Under the pieces are notes generated by a model that had not been told where the DNA came from, ran no database searches, and saw nothing but the letters and a program-made list of their open reading frames with translations. The translations under genes and the position numbers were made by a program. From Methylomonas koyamae (lineage in GTDB: Bacteria; Pseudomonadota; Gammaproteobacteria; Methylococcales; Methylomonadaceae), in the NCBI RefSeq assembly GCF_019669905.1, contig NZ_AP019777.1:1922001-1986000 (forward strand): a stretch of 64,000 nucleotides of DNA, in the 5' to 3' direction. Below, one piece after another: positions 1 through 7,254 of this stretch. Positions within the stretch are counted from its first letter, which is position 1. The number at the start of each line of letters is the position of its first letter.

Positions 1-2
1 GC

Positions 3-434
3 TGGTATTTTTTGTGGGCCAATACGTTGTTGGTGGTCGCCAGTTGTTATGTCTACAGCCAACAGTATTATTTTTTGGCTATTTTGATGCCGCGCCTGGT
101 GCACGATATTACTGCCTACAGTTTTTACGTGACCCACGACGTCAACCGCCACGGCAATCGCCCCGAAAACGCCTTGTTCCGCTTGGCGGCAAGTTGTCGG
201 ATTCCGCCGGCGGTGGTGTTGCCGTTGTTATCGTTTCTGTTGACTTACCTGTTGCAGGCCTACGGCGACGATCTGGTGAATCTGCTACTGCAAACGCTGT
301 TTGCCACCCAGGTTTACAAGGCCGTCACCTTGGGCCTGATCGGTTATCTGGCCTTGATGCATTACTACACCGAGGCTTTCGTCTGGACTGCCGGCTCGCC
401 GTTGCGGCATTACATCCGGTTCAGCGGTGTCTGA
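3..434 (+). CDS. C-terminal part of a multi-pass membrane protein (partial)
   Basis: The reading frame is open from the first bases of the window, so this is the 3' end of a longer gene. About 143 residues are visible. Three hydrophobic stretches can be seen: around VASCYVYSQQYYFLAILM, around AVVLPLLSFLLTYLL and around AVTLGLIGYLALMHYY. A charged, His-containing segment with HDITAYSFYVTHD lies between the first two. I do not recognise the family, and the HD and HDVN residues might bind metal, but that is a guess. The stop codon at 432-434 overlaps the start of the ogt-like gene by 8 bases, so the two genes are probably co-transcribed and translationally coupled. Confidence 0.6.
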   Translation, partial: WYFLWANTLLVVASCYVYSQQYYFLAILMPRLVHDITAYSFYVTHDVNRHGNRPENALFRLAASCRIPPAVVLPLLSFLLTYLLQAYGDDLVNLLLQTLFATQVYKAVTLGLIGYLALMHYYTEAFVWTAGSPLRHYIRFSGV

Positions 435-975
435 CACGCCTTCGAAACTCTTGCTTAACGGCGGCAGCATAGGCTATGCCGCCGGCAGTTGTTCTTTGGG
501 CGCTGTCCTGGTCGCCGGCGGCGTAAACGGCGTTTGCGCCATTGCGCTGGGCGACGTTGCCGACAGCTTGGTCCACCAAGTGCGGTTGCGGTTTCGGGAC
601 GCGGAAATCGGCCGCAGCGATGCCGATTGTGCGGATTGGCTGCAGCAAACCATCGCTTTTATCGAACAGCCGGCAACGGAATTGGCCTTGCCCTTGGCGC
701 TAAGCGGTACGCCGTTTCAACGGCGGGTGTGGCAGGTGTTACGCGAAATTCCGTTGGCTGCGACGCTAAGTTATAGCGCTATCGCCGGCCGTATCGGCGC
801 GGAACGGTCGGCACGCGCGGTGGCTGCGGCTTGTGCGGCCAATACGCTGGCGTTGGCGGTGCCTTGCCACCGGGCGGTTCGCAGCGACGGCAAACTGGCC
901 GGATACCGCTGGGGGCTCGAGCGCAAAGCCGAATTGCTGAAACGCGAACGCGAGGCCTTGGCCGCCGGCCAATAA
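427..975 (+). CDS. ogt: Methylated-DNA--protein-cysteine S-methyltransferase
   Basis: Suicide DNA repair protein that transfers the alkyl group of O6-alkylguanine to its own cysteine. The 182-residue product has the methyltransferase ribonuclease-H-like N-domain (about 10-90) and the DNA-binding C-domain with FQRRVWQVLREIP, the arginine-finger region and the active-site PCHR motif near residue 143, followed by LAGYRWGLERK. The sequence resembles the C-terminal half of Ada, including the YAAGSCSLGAVLVA stretch, but the Ada N-terminal zinc and AraC-type domains are absent, so it cannot be the full adaptive-response regulator. Start is GTG at 427, inside the end of the upstream membrane-protein gene. 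An IS-disrupted deaminase pseudogene converges on its 3' end. Confidence 0.88.
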   Translation: MSDTPSKLLLNGGSIGYAAGSCSLGAVLVAGGVNGVCAIALGDVADSLVHQVRLRFRDAEIGRSDADCADWLQQTIAFIEQPATELALPLALSGTPFQRRVWQVLREIPLAATLSYSAIAGRIGAERSARAVAAACAANTLALAVPCHRAVRSDGKLAGYRWGLERKAELLKREREALAAGQ

Positions 976-1043
976 GCGCGGCTCAGACGCCGATGTCTTC
1001 GTTCCAGAGTTTCGAGGCGGGCGGCGATGAAATTGCGCATTAA

Positions 1044-2398
1044 CAGGCTGGTGAAAAACTCCCAAAGCTGCAGTCATCAAGGCGCATAGCCTCAGCAAAC
1101 AAGTAAAATAGCGCATCTAAATTGGAGAAGCCCCCCATGCGCGGACACGATGCCATTCAAAATAGCTGGTTCAGCTACGTTAGCCTGGAAGACCGTATTC
1201 CCAAACAGCATCCGTTGCGTCGTTTACGGCTACTCGTCGATGGCGTATTGGCCTCTATGGATGCGGTCTTTGCCGAATGCTACTCCCATACTGGCCGCCC
1301 GTCGATTGCGCCCGAAAAACTGCTGCGCGCCTTGCTATTGCAAGTGCTGTACACCGTTCGTAGCGAACGCCAGTTGATGGAACAGCTGGACTACAACCTG
1401 CTGTTTCGCTGGTTTGTCGGTTTGGGTATCGACGATGCTGTCTGGGAACGCAGCGTGTTCAGCGCCAACCGCGAGCGCCTGCTGTCCGAAGCACTGAGTC
1501 GCGAGTTTTTTGAGCGGGTCTTGGCCATTGCCGAATGGCAAAACCTGGTGTCCGACGAACACTTCAGTGTCGACGGCAGCCTGATCGAAGCCTGGGCCTC
1601 GCACAAAAGCTTCGTGAAGAAAGACGGCAGCGGTCCTGATAAACCCGCCGGCCGCAATCCCGAGGTCGACTTCAGCGGCGAAAAGCGCAGCAATGCCACG
1701 CATCAGAGCACGACAGACCCCGAAGCGCGGCTTTACAAGAAAGGCGAATACACCGAGGCCAAACTGCGTTACATCACCCATGCCCTATCCGAGAATCGTA
1801 ACGGCCTGATTGTCGATGTCGAAACCACCCAAGCCACCGGCACCGCTGAAATCGAAGCCGCGCAAACAATGATCAAACGCCGTGTTCCCAAAGGCGGCAG
1901 CGTCGGTGCCGACAAAGGCTATGACCAACCGGCGTTCGTCAACAAACTCAAGACGCAAGACATCAAAGCCCATGTTGCTCGCAAAAAGACCGGCAGTGCC
2001 GTCGATGGCCGCACCGCGCGCGGCAAAGCGTACGCTCAAAGCCTCAAGCGCCGCAAAATCGTCGAAGAAGCCTTCGGCTGGATCAAGACCGTCGGGGGCC
2101 TGCGTAAAACCCGCCACATCGGCTTAGCCAAAGTCGCAGGTCAGGCCTTGTTTTGCTTTGCCGCCTACAACCTGACGCGCTTGCTCAACCTATTGGTGTT
2201 CACGCCGAAACCGGCGTGGAGTGCGCCCACCTAGGGCGAAGTGCGCCTGAAAACCGTCCACAGACGGCTTCAGGCGAATAAAAAGCCCTTGAAACAGGGG
2301 CAAAACGGTTGAAACTCGATGTCATGACCGATTTCAACACGAAAAAATCACGGAAACCGTGGGTAAGGGGAAATATCAGTGGGTTTTTCACCAGCCTG
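1044..2398 (+). mobile_element. IS5-family insertion sequence, 1,355 bp, TTAA target duplication
   Basis: Ends are imperfect inverted repeats: CAGGCTGGTGAAAAACTCCC on the left and CAGGCTGGTGAAAAACCCAC read inward from the right. The element is flanked by the 4-bp direct repeat TTAA at 1040-1043 and 2399-2402, as expected for an IS5-type element. It carries one transposase gene and no passenger gene. It sits inside the deaminase pseudogene; joining 1043 to 2403 restores the deaminase tail after one TTAA is removed. The clean ends and intact transposase indicate a fairly recent insertion. Confidence 0.92.
1137..2234 (+). CDS. IS5-family DDE transposase
   Basis: A 365-residue transposase filling the first insertion element. 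The N-terminal region has the IS5-type DUF772 helical domain, starting MRGHDAIQNSWFSYVSLEDR. The DDE catalytic residues are visible: the first Asp in HFSVDGSLIEAW, the second in GADKGYD, and the Glu in VEEAFGWIK close to the C-terminus. I chose the ATG at 1137 because GGAG at 1124-1127 gives a 9-base spacing; an in-frame TTG at 1122 is the alternative. The gene is full length with no frameshift, so the element is probably still able to move. The product binds the terminal repeats and carries out cut-and-paste transposition. Confidence 0.93.
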   Translation: MRGHDAIQNSWFSYVSLEDRIPKQHPLRRLRLLVDGVLASMDAVFAECYSHTGRPSIAPEKLLRALLLQVLYTVRSERQLMEQLDYNLLFRWFVGLGIDDAVWERSVFSANRERLLSEALSREFFERVLAIAEWQNLVSDEHFSVDGSLIEAWASHKSFVKKDGSGPDKPAGRNPEVDFSGEKRSNATHQSTTDPEARLYKKGEYTEAKLRYITHALSENRNGLIVDVETTQATGTAEIEAAQTMIKRRVPKGGSVGADKGYDQPAFVNKLKTQDIKAHVARKKTGSAVDGRTARGKAYAQSLKRRKIVEEAFGWIKTVGGLRKTRHIGLAKVAGQALFCFAAYNLTRLLNLLVFTPKPAWSAPT

Positions 2399-2788
2399 TT
2401 AAATCGACGCCGCTGGTCTTGGGCTATTTCCAGCGTTACGCAGCGTTGGCGCAGTAATTGTTCTTCGCCGACGAAGGTTTGGTTTTCGCCGATGACGACG
2501 CGCGGGATGCCGTATAGCAAAATGGCGCGGCTGCAGATCGGGCAAGGCGACCAGGTGGTGTAGAGCATGTCGCGCTAGACCTGAGCCGGCAAGCGGCCGG
2601 CATTTTCCAGCGCATCCATTTCGCCGTGCAGAACCGCGCTGCCGTGTTGTACCCGGCGGTTATGGCCTCAGCCTATGATGCGCGGTCCCGGTAAACCAGC
2701 ACCGAGCCGATCTGAATGCCGCCTTTCGCTAAACCCGCTTCGGCTTCGGCGATGACCGCTTGGAGAAAAACATCCATCGCCGCCGGAT

Positions 2789-2995
2789 TCAGTCGAGCGT
2801 GTAACCGACTTTGATTGTCACCTGCCAGTGGGCGATTTTGCCGTCGGCGATATGGCCGCGGGTTTCGATCACTTCGAACCAGCGCATATTGGCCACTGAT
2901 TCGCCGGCTTTGGCTACGGCGTTTTCCACCGCATTCTCAATGCTGACAGTGGACGAACCGGTCAATTCGATTTTTTGGTAAACATGGTCTGGCAT
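2789..2995 (-). CDS. Dodecin (small flavin-binding protein)
   Basis: A 68-residue protein with the dodecin pattern: [19 protein letters not shown], the conserved aromatic in [13 protein letters not shown], and the [14 protein letters not shown] strand. Dodecins form hollow dodecamers that store or buffer riboflavin, FMN or related flavins in the cytoplasm. Length is exactly that of the family. The gene lies 17 bases downstream of thiE on the same strand, so it may be the last gene of the ligA-thiD-thiE unit. The deaminase pseudogene begins 11 bases after its stop. A GGAGG-like stretch lies just upstream of its ATG. Confidence 0.93.
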   Translation of the reverse strand: MPDHVYQKIELTGSSTVSIENAVENAVAKAGESVANMRWFEVIETRGHIADGKIAHWQVTIKVGYTLD

Positions 2996-3012
2996 GGCGG
3001 CCTCCGCAAAAA

Positions 3013-3624
3013 TTAAAACAATGCCCGGAAACGGCGCGCGGCCTCGAACGGATCGCCGTCGAATACGCCGCCGATGACGGCCAATAAGTCTGCACCGGCA
3101 GCCAATAACTGTCCAGCGTTTTCCGGCAAAATACCGCCGATGGCGACGATAGGCACCGGCAAGCTGCGCTTGGCTTCACGTAGCGTGCCGATTTCGGCCG
3201 GCGCCGCCAACGGTTTGGAACCGGACGGAAAAAACCGGCCGAAGGCGACGTAATCGGCGCCGGCCGCGACGGCTGCGGTCGCTCTGGCGATATCGTTGTA
3301 ACAGGACACGCCGATGATCGCGTCGGCCCCCAGCTTTGCTCGGGCTGCCGCGATGTTGCCGTCGTCGCGGCCCAAATGCACGCCGTCGGCGCCGACCGCC
3401 AGCGCCAGCTCGACGCTGTCGTTGATAATCAGCGGGACATGGTAACTGCGGCACAGTCGTAACAGGCGGCCGGCTAAGCCTTCGCCATCCACGGCCTGTT
3501 TGTCGCGGTATTGCACCAGCACCGCGCCGCCCTTTAACGCCGCTTCGACTTCGGCGATGACTTGTTCTGCGGTTTTGCCTTCGGGTTGGGTGATCGCGTA
3601 CAGGCCGCGGCGGGGAAGTTTCAT
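3013..3624 (-). CDS. thiE: Thiamine-phosphate synthase
   Basis: Joins 4-amino-5-hydroxymethyl-2-methylpyrimidine diphosphate to thiazole phosphate to give thiamine phosphate. The 203-residue TIM-barrel protein shows the family signatures: LYAITQ at the first strand, [54 protein letters not shown] and [11 protein letters not shown]. The ATG at 3624 overlaps the thiD stop as ATGA, so thiD and thiE are translationally coupled and make substrate and product of the same pathway. A longer start 12 bases upstream (MGGIMKLP) is possible but would overlap thiD more. Confidence 0.95.
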   Translation of the reverse strand: MKLPRRGLYAITQPEGKTAEQVIAEVEAALKGGAVLVQYRDKQAVDGEGLAGRLLRLCRSYHVPLIINDSVELALAVGADGVHLGRDDGNIAAARAKLGADAIIGVSCYNDIARATAAVAAGADYVAFGRFFPSGSKPLAAPAEIGTLREAKRSLPVPIVAIGGILPENAGQLLAAGADLLAVIGGVFDGDPFEAARRFRALF

Positions 3625-4400
3625 GATTCCACCCAAAAAAAACGTTCCGGATTATGCTGGCCGCGGCCGGGTCGGTAGGCGGCTGCGAGGCTTTGCCACG
3701 TGTAGTCTTGCGCCTCGCTGATCGCGCTGAACGGGTCCAGGCCTTGCGCCAGTAACGCGGCGATTGCGCTGGCCAACGTGCAACCGGAGCCGTGGTAGCT
3801 GTGAGGCAGCCGTTCCCAATTGAAGGTTTCGTTAACGCCGTCGGCCAGGTACAGGCGGTTGTGTACCAATTCCGAGTCTTCGTCGGCTCCGGTGATCAAG
3901 ACGTACTCCGCGCCGCTGTGTCGCAGCGCTTTGCCGCAGGCGTCGAGGTCGGCCAGCCCGGTCAGGCGGCGGGCTTCGTTGGCGTTAGGCGTTAATACCG
4001 TGGCTAGCGGCAATAGCCGGTTATTGATGGCATCGATCAAACCCTGGCCGGCCAAATCGCTGCCGCCGCCGGCGGCCAGCACCGGGTCCAATACCACTGG
4101 AATTCGCGGACAGCTTTGCAATACGTCGGCAATCGCCTCGGCCAGTTCCGCCGAGCCGATCAAGCCGATTTTGATGGCCGCGACCTGCATATCGGCCAGC
4201 ACGGTTTGCGCTTGGCTGGTCAAGTCCGCCGCCCGCTGCGGCAACAGTTTTTTGACGTTGCGGCTGTCTTGTTCGGTCAGCGCCGTGATCACACCGGCGG
4301 CATGGCAGTGGTGGCTGGCGATGGTTTCGATGTCGGCTTGAATCCCGGCGCCGCCGCTCGGGTCGTGGCCGGAAAAACATAATACGACCGGCCGGCTCAT
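3621..4400 (-). CDS. thiD: Hydroxymethylpyrimidine/phosphomethylpyrimidine kinase
   Basis: Phosphorylates HMP and HMP-phosphate to give HMP-diphosphate, the substrate of ThiE. The 259-residue ribokinase-fold protein begins with VVLCFSGHDPSGGAGIQADI, the HMP-binding start of the family, and ends with the anion-hole and catalytic base segment SYHGSGCTLASAIAALLA. The start overlaps the stop of the DNA ligase gene as ATGA, and its own stop overlaps thiE in the same way, so ligA-thiD-thiE is one tightly coupled unit. No TPP riboswitch was found ahead of the unit, so control of thiamine synthesis here is not evident. Confidence 0.95.
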   Translation of the reverse strand: MSRPVVLCFSGHDPSGGAGIQADIETIASHHCHAAGVITALTEQDSRNVKKLLPQRAADLTSQAQTVLADMQVAAIKIGLIGSAELAEAIADVLQSCPRIPVVLDPVLAAGGGSDLAGQGLIDAINNRLLPLATVLTPNANEARRLTGLADLDACGKALRHSGAEYVLITGADEDSELVHNRLYLADGVNETFNWERLPHSYHGSGCTLASAIAALLAQGLDPFSAISEAQDYTWQSLAAAYRPGRGQHNPERFFWVES

Positions 4401-6352
4401 TGCCCGTCTCCGTGCAGCAAGGCCAGAAATTCCGTCTCGCTGATCACCGTCACGCCTTTTTCGCGCGCGGTGTTGGTCTTATTGGCGCCGACGTTGTCGC
4501 CGGCTACCAGGTAGTCGGTTTTGGCCGATACCGAACTGCCGACTTTGGCGCCCTTGGCTTTGGCTTGTTTGCTGAGCTCGTCGCGGCTGCCGCTGTGCAG
4601 CGTGCCGGTAAATACCAGGGTTTTGCCGGCCAACGGGTGAGCGTTTTCGTCCGGTTGAGCCTGGCTGGCCTGCAGGTTAAAACCCAGCGCCATCAACTGA
4701 TCGAACAAGGGTTTGATGTTGGCGAAGCCTTCGGCAATCACCGCGGCGGTTTTCTCGGCAAAGCCTTCGATCGCGACAATGTCCGTTTCGCTGAGTTGGA
4801 AAATGTTTTGCAACGGATGGTGGGCCAGCAAACGTTCGCAATTGCCCAAGCCCATCCGAAATACGCCGAACGCGGCCAGAAAGCGCCAGTCTTCGACTGC
4901 TTCCCGCCGGCTGCGCAATAATTGGTCGACCAGGTTTTGCGATTGTTTCGGGCCGAAGCCCATGTTTTCGAATTGCTCGGCATCGAGAGCGTAAATTTGA
5001 TCGACGCGGCGGATACCGTGTTCGTAGAGGCGTTTGATCGTCGCAGCGCCGAAGCCGTCGTTGTTTTTCAATACTCTGAAAAAGTGCTCCATGCTGTTGC
5101 TGATTTGCGCCGGACAAGCCAGGTTGTTTGGGCAAAGCAGATAGTCGTTATCCCATATCAAAGCATGGCCGCAACTGGGGCAGGCCTCGGGGATGTCCGG
5201 TTCGGCCGGATTGATTACGGCCTCGATTTTCGGAATTACCTCGCCGGAGCGCGCCAAGCGGATCAGTGCGCCGGGTCCGATGCCTTTGTCGACCACCATC
5301 TTGTAATGGTGGGCCGTAGCCCGCGACAGCAGCGCGCCGCTGAGGCGGGTCGGTTCCAGTTCGGCGACCGGCGTGATCCGGCCCGAGCGCGAAGTTTGCG
5401 GTACGACCTGCAGAATTTTGACTTCGGCCGTTTCCAGATTTTCCTTGTAAGCCAACTGCCAGCGATGGTGGTGGCGGGTGGCGCCGAGATAGGTTTTCAA
5501 TTCCTCGTCGGCAATTTCCAGTATCACGCCGTCGACGTCGTAGTCGACTTTATGCCAGATGGTTTTGACGTGGCCTTCGAAGTCGGCGATCAATTCGGCC
5601 CAAGAGCCGGTCCAGGCAGGCAGCAATGCAAACGGATAAAACACCGCAGCATGGTCCTCAATGGCTTGTTGCGCGTGTTCGTCCAGTTCTTTTTCCTTGA
5701 TGACGCTGGCTTGAAAATTCCGCGGGTTGTCGAAAAAGTCGGCCAGATTGCGGTCGAAATAACTGCGGCTGACTACGATTTCGCCGGCGCCCAGCCCGCG
5801 TCGGCCTTGGTTGGCGACCTGCAAGCCGCGTTCGAACACGCGGCTGATGTCCTGGCCTTTGCGGCCGTCGCCGCGGGTATACAGCATCCGGCCGTCGTCG
5901 TAGGCGGCGTAGCCGTCCAACTTCGGCGTGATCTTGAATTGCAGGTCGGCAAAGTTCTTGCCCAGTTCCTCGGCCGCTTTCTCGATGCGTGCCGCCCAGC
6001 GTTCCACTTCGTCGCGGCTGTAAGCCTTGTCGGTGGACAGCATCATGACCGGCAGGTCGACGGTTTTGCCGGCGAAAGCCGGCTCCGGTTCCACCTCGTG
6101 CAACAAAGGATGGTCGGGCTGGCGTTTTTTTAATTCGGCCAGAAAGATGAAATCGTAGTCGCTGTCGCTGATGGCCGGCTCGCCGCCGCGGTAGAGGGCG
6201 TTAGCGATTTTCAGAAAGGCGACCAGTTCGCCGTCGCCGGCCGATTCGATTTGTTGCGGATGGCGGCACAGCTCGCAAAAGCGGTGTTCGCCGATGTCCT
6301 GCAACACGGCTCCGGCTTGGCGGAGCAGATGTGTTTGGCTGTCGCTGAGCAT
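4397..6352 (-). CDS. ligA: NAD-dependent DNA ligase, divergent LigA
   Basis: Seals nicks in DNA using NAD+. The 651-residue protein has all LigA parts: domain Ia with SDSDYDFIFLAEL (about 60-75), the adenylation motif PKLDG with the catalytic Lys near residue 145, TRGDGRKGQD, VDGVILEI, an OB fold with SRSGRITPVAELEP, a Cys4 zinc finger CPSCG...CPNNLACPAQ, helix-hairpin-helix repeats, and a C-terminal BRCT domain (LAGKTLVFTGTL onward). It is unlike ordinary LigA in several conserved blocks: PKLDGYAAY for PKxDGLA, MMLSTDKAY for MLSLxNAF, NPRNFQAS for NPRNAAAGS, and YKENLETAE where KFPAE is usual. It may be a second, specialised ligase; the window cannot show whether a canonical copy exists. Its start follows the terminator in the zur gap. 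Confidence 0.88.
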   Translation of the reverse strand: MLSDSQTHLLRQAGAVLQDIGEHRFCELCRHPQQIESAGDGELVAFLKIANALYRGGEPAISDSDYDFIFLAELKKRQPDHPLLHEVEPEPAFAGKTVDLPVMMLSTDKAYSRDEVERWAARIEKAAEELGKNFADLQFKITPKLDGYAAYDDGRMLYTRGDGRKGQDISRVFERGLQVANQGRRGLGAGEIVVSRSYFDRNLADFFDNPRNFQASVIKEKELDEHAQQAIEDHAAVFYPFALLPAWTGSWAELIADFEGHVKTIWHKVDYDVDGVILEIADEELKTYLGATRHHHRWQLAYKENLETAEVKILQVVPQTSRSGRITPVAELEPTRLSGALLSRATAHHYKMVVDKGIGPGALIRLARSGEVIPKIEAVINPAEPDIPEACPSCGHALIWDNDYLLCPNNLACPAQISNSMEHFFRVLKNNDGFGAATIKRLYEHGIRRVDQIYALDAEQFENMGFGPKQSQNLVDQLLRSRREAVEDWRFLAAFGVFRMGLGNCERLLAHHPLQNIFQLSETDIVAIEGFAEKTAAVIAEGFANIKPLFDQLMALGFNLQASQAQPDENAHPLAGKTLVFTGTLHSGSRDELSKQAKAKGAKVGSSVSAKTDYLVAGDNVGANKTNTAREKGVTVISETEFLALLHGDGQ

Positions 6353-6405
6353 GCGGGGAGGATTCGGATTAGGATAGGCCGGCGATTATAGGGGGATCGT
6401 CGGGC

Positions 6406-6438
6406 AAAAAAAAGGCGGGAGAGGTAAACTCGCCCGCC
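6406..6438 (-). terminator. Rho-independent terminator between zur and ligA
   Basis: On the minus strand a GC-rich stem (GGCGGGCGAG against CTCTCCCGCC, one mismatch, loop about 5 nt) at 6438-6414 is followed by eight T residues at 6413-6406. This is a strong intrinsic terminator. It would end zur transcription or a small RNA started in the gap, and it implies that ligA has its own promoter or depends on read-through. Confidence 0.85.
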
Positions 6439-6490
6439 GAGTATCTATCTTTCAAGAGGATCATGTCGACGGTAGGAAATCGTTCGACAC
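6406..6490 (-). ncRNA. Candidate FNR-activated small RNA, about 85 nt
   Basis: The gap between zur and ligA holds, in order on the minus strand, an FNR-like box (6537-6524), a -10-like TAAACT or TATAGC element at about 6502-6492, and a strong terminator ending at 6406. A start near 6490 would place the box centre at about -40.5, the usual class II activator position. The predicted RNA folds into a 5' hairpin (TGTCGA-CG stem, loop ATTTCCTAC), a single-stranded stretch with ATCCTCTTG and the terminator hairpin. Both open stretches are C/U rich and complementary to Shine-Dalgarno-like sequences, as in FnrS-type RNAs. This is inference from the layout; no homologue was recognised. Confidence 0.4.
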
Positions 6491-6523
6491 GGCTATAGTT
6501 TAGGGGATTGCCGCTGATAAGCA

Positions 6524-6537
6524 TTGACCTGGATCAA
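6524..6537 (-). promoter_or_regulatory. FNR/ANR-like box
   Basis: TTGATCCAGGTCAA on the minus strand matches the FNR consensus TTGAT-N4-ATCAA at nine of ten fixed positions. It overlaps the stop codon of zur, where it cannot serve zur itself, and points towards the zur-ligA gap. Confidence 0.5.
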
Positions 6538-7055
6538 TGTTTGTCGGCTTTTTCCGACGCTGCGGCAGAAACAGATTTACAGGATCGGCATAGGCCATGG
6601 ATTTCGATGGTTTTGCGTTGCGGGACGAAGCCGGCATCGCTTAATTCCGTGCCGAGCGCGCTCAATACGGCGGGGGCGGCGCGTTCTTCGACGGTATGGC
6701 AGGCGGTACAGATCAGCAATAGCTGGTCGTGCTGGGTGCCGGAGCAATGGCAGCCGACGAAAGCGTTCAGGCTTTCCACCCGGTGAATCAGTCCTTGCTC
6801 CAGCAAAAAATCCAGCGCCCGGTATACCGTCGACGGTTTGGCGGCATCGTTGACCGGACGGATTTGGTCGAGCAAATCGTAAGCTTTGACGGCTTTATGG
6901 CTGTTCCAGATCAACTCCAGAATTTTATGGCGGATCGGCGTCAACTGTACGCCGCGTGACAAGCAAAGCTGTTCCGCTACACTTATCGCATTTCGAATAC
7001 ACAGGTTGTGGTCGTGTTCCGGATGGCTGATACGCTCGGGTTCTGATTCGGTCAT
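6534..7055 (-). CDS. zur: Zur-type Fur-family transcriptional regulator
   Basis: Zinc-responsive repressor of the Fur family. The 173-residue protein has a winged helix (LTPIRHKILELIWNSHKAVKAYDLLDQI, then KPSTVYRALDFLLEQGLIHRVES) and a dimerisation and zinc-binding half with the structural CxxC pairs ICTAC and LCRSC, and GCHCSGTQHDQLL. The SHKAVKAYDLL segment and the second CxxC near the C-terminus favour Zur over Fur, PerR or Nur. An N-terminal extension with PEHDHNLC may add metal ligands. The usual neighbours znuABC are not in the window. No palindromic Zur box was recognised upstream. Its stop codon overlaps an FNR-like site. Confidence 0.85.
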   Translation of the reverse strand: MTESEPERISHPEHDHNLCIRNAISVAEQLCLSRGVQLTPIRHKILELIWNSHKAVKAYDLLDQIRPVNDAAKPSTVYRALDFLLEQGLIHRVESLNAFVGCHCSGTQHDQLLLICTACHTVEERAAPAVLSALGTELSDAGFVPQRKTIEIHGLCRSCKSVSAAASEKADKH

Positions 7056-7254
7056 TTGCGGGAAGAGTGATAAGGTTCATTCATTTGGCGGTGCGGCTTG
7101 TTTATAGTGCCAGCATCATCAGGCCATTTCAATTCATATCGAAGTTGTCTGCTGCTATGATGTGGTGGCGTTCGCCCGGGCGCCATAGTATGGTTGTTGG
7201 ATATATGGCCGGTGAGGGGCGCGGCGCGGCGGCAAGTAATTTTTGAGGCAATTG

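Larger units (their letters stand above)
983..2777 (-). pseudogene. Nucleoside (cytosine-type) deaminase pseudogene, split by an IS element
   Basis: Read on the minus strand from ATG at 2777, fragments of a zinc-dependent nucleoside deaminase can be pieced together: MDVFLQAVIAEAEAG, then in another frame GHNRRVQHGSAVLHGEMDAL with the HGE zinc/proton-shuttle motif, then LYTTWSPCPICSRAILLYG with the PCxxC zinc motif, then GIPRVVIGENQTF. The insertion element at 1044-2398 cuts the gene. The tail, FIAARLE then LWNEDIGV and a stop, is on the far side at 1040-983. Damage seen: a frameshift after VLVY, a TGA where IIG-x-GHNRR expects Arg, a TAG where AQV-x-RDM expects Tyr, another frameshift between RLE and LWNED, and the IS. 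The gene cannot make an active enzyme. Intact relatives are about 150 residues and act on cytosine or nucleosides. Confidence 0.85.

Noticed and set aside
4922-6133. A 403-codon plus-strand frame opposite ligA
   Set aside because: The minus-strand ligase has every catalytic motif. The opposite frame has low-complexity Val/Ala/Gly/Asp composition typical of antisense to GC-rich genes.
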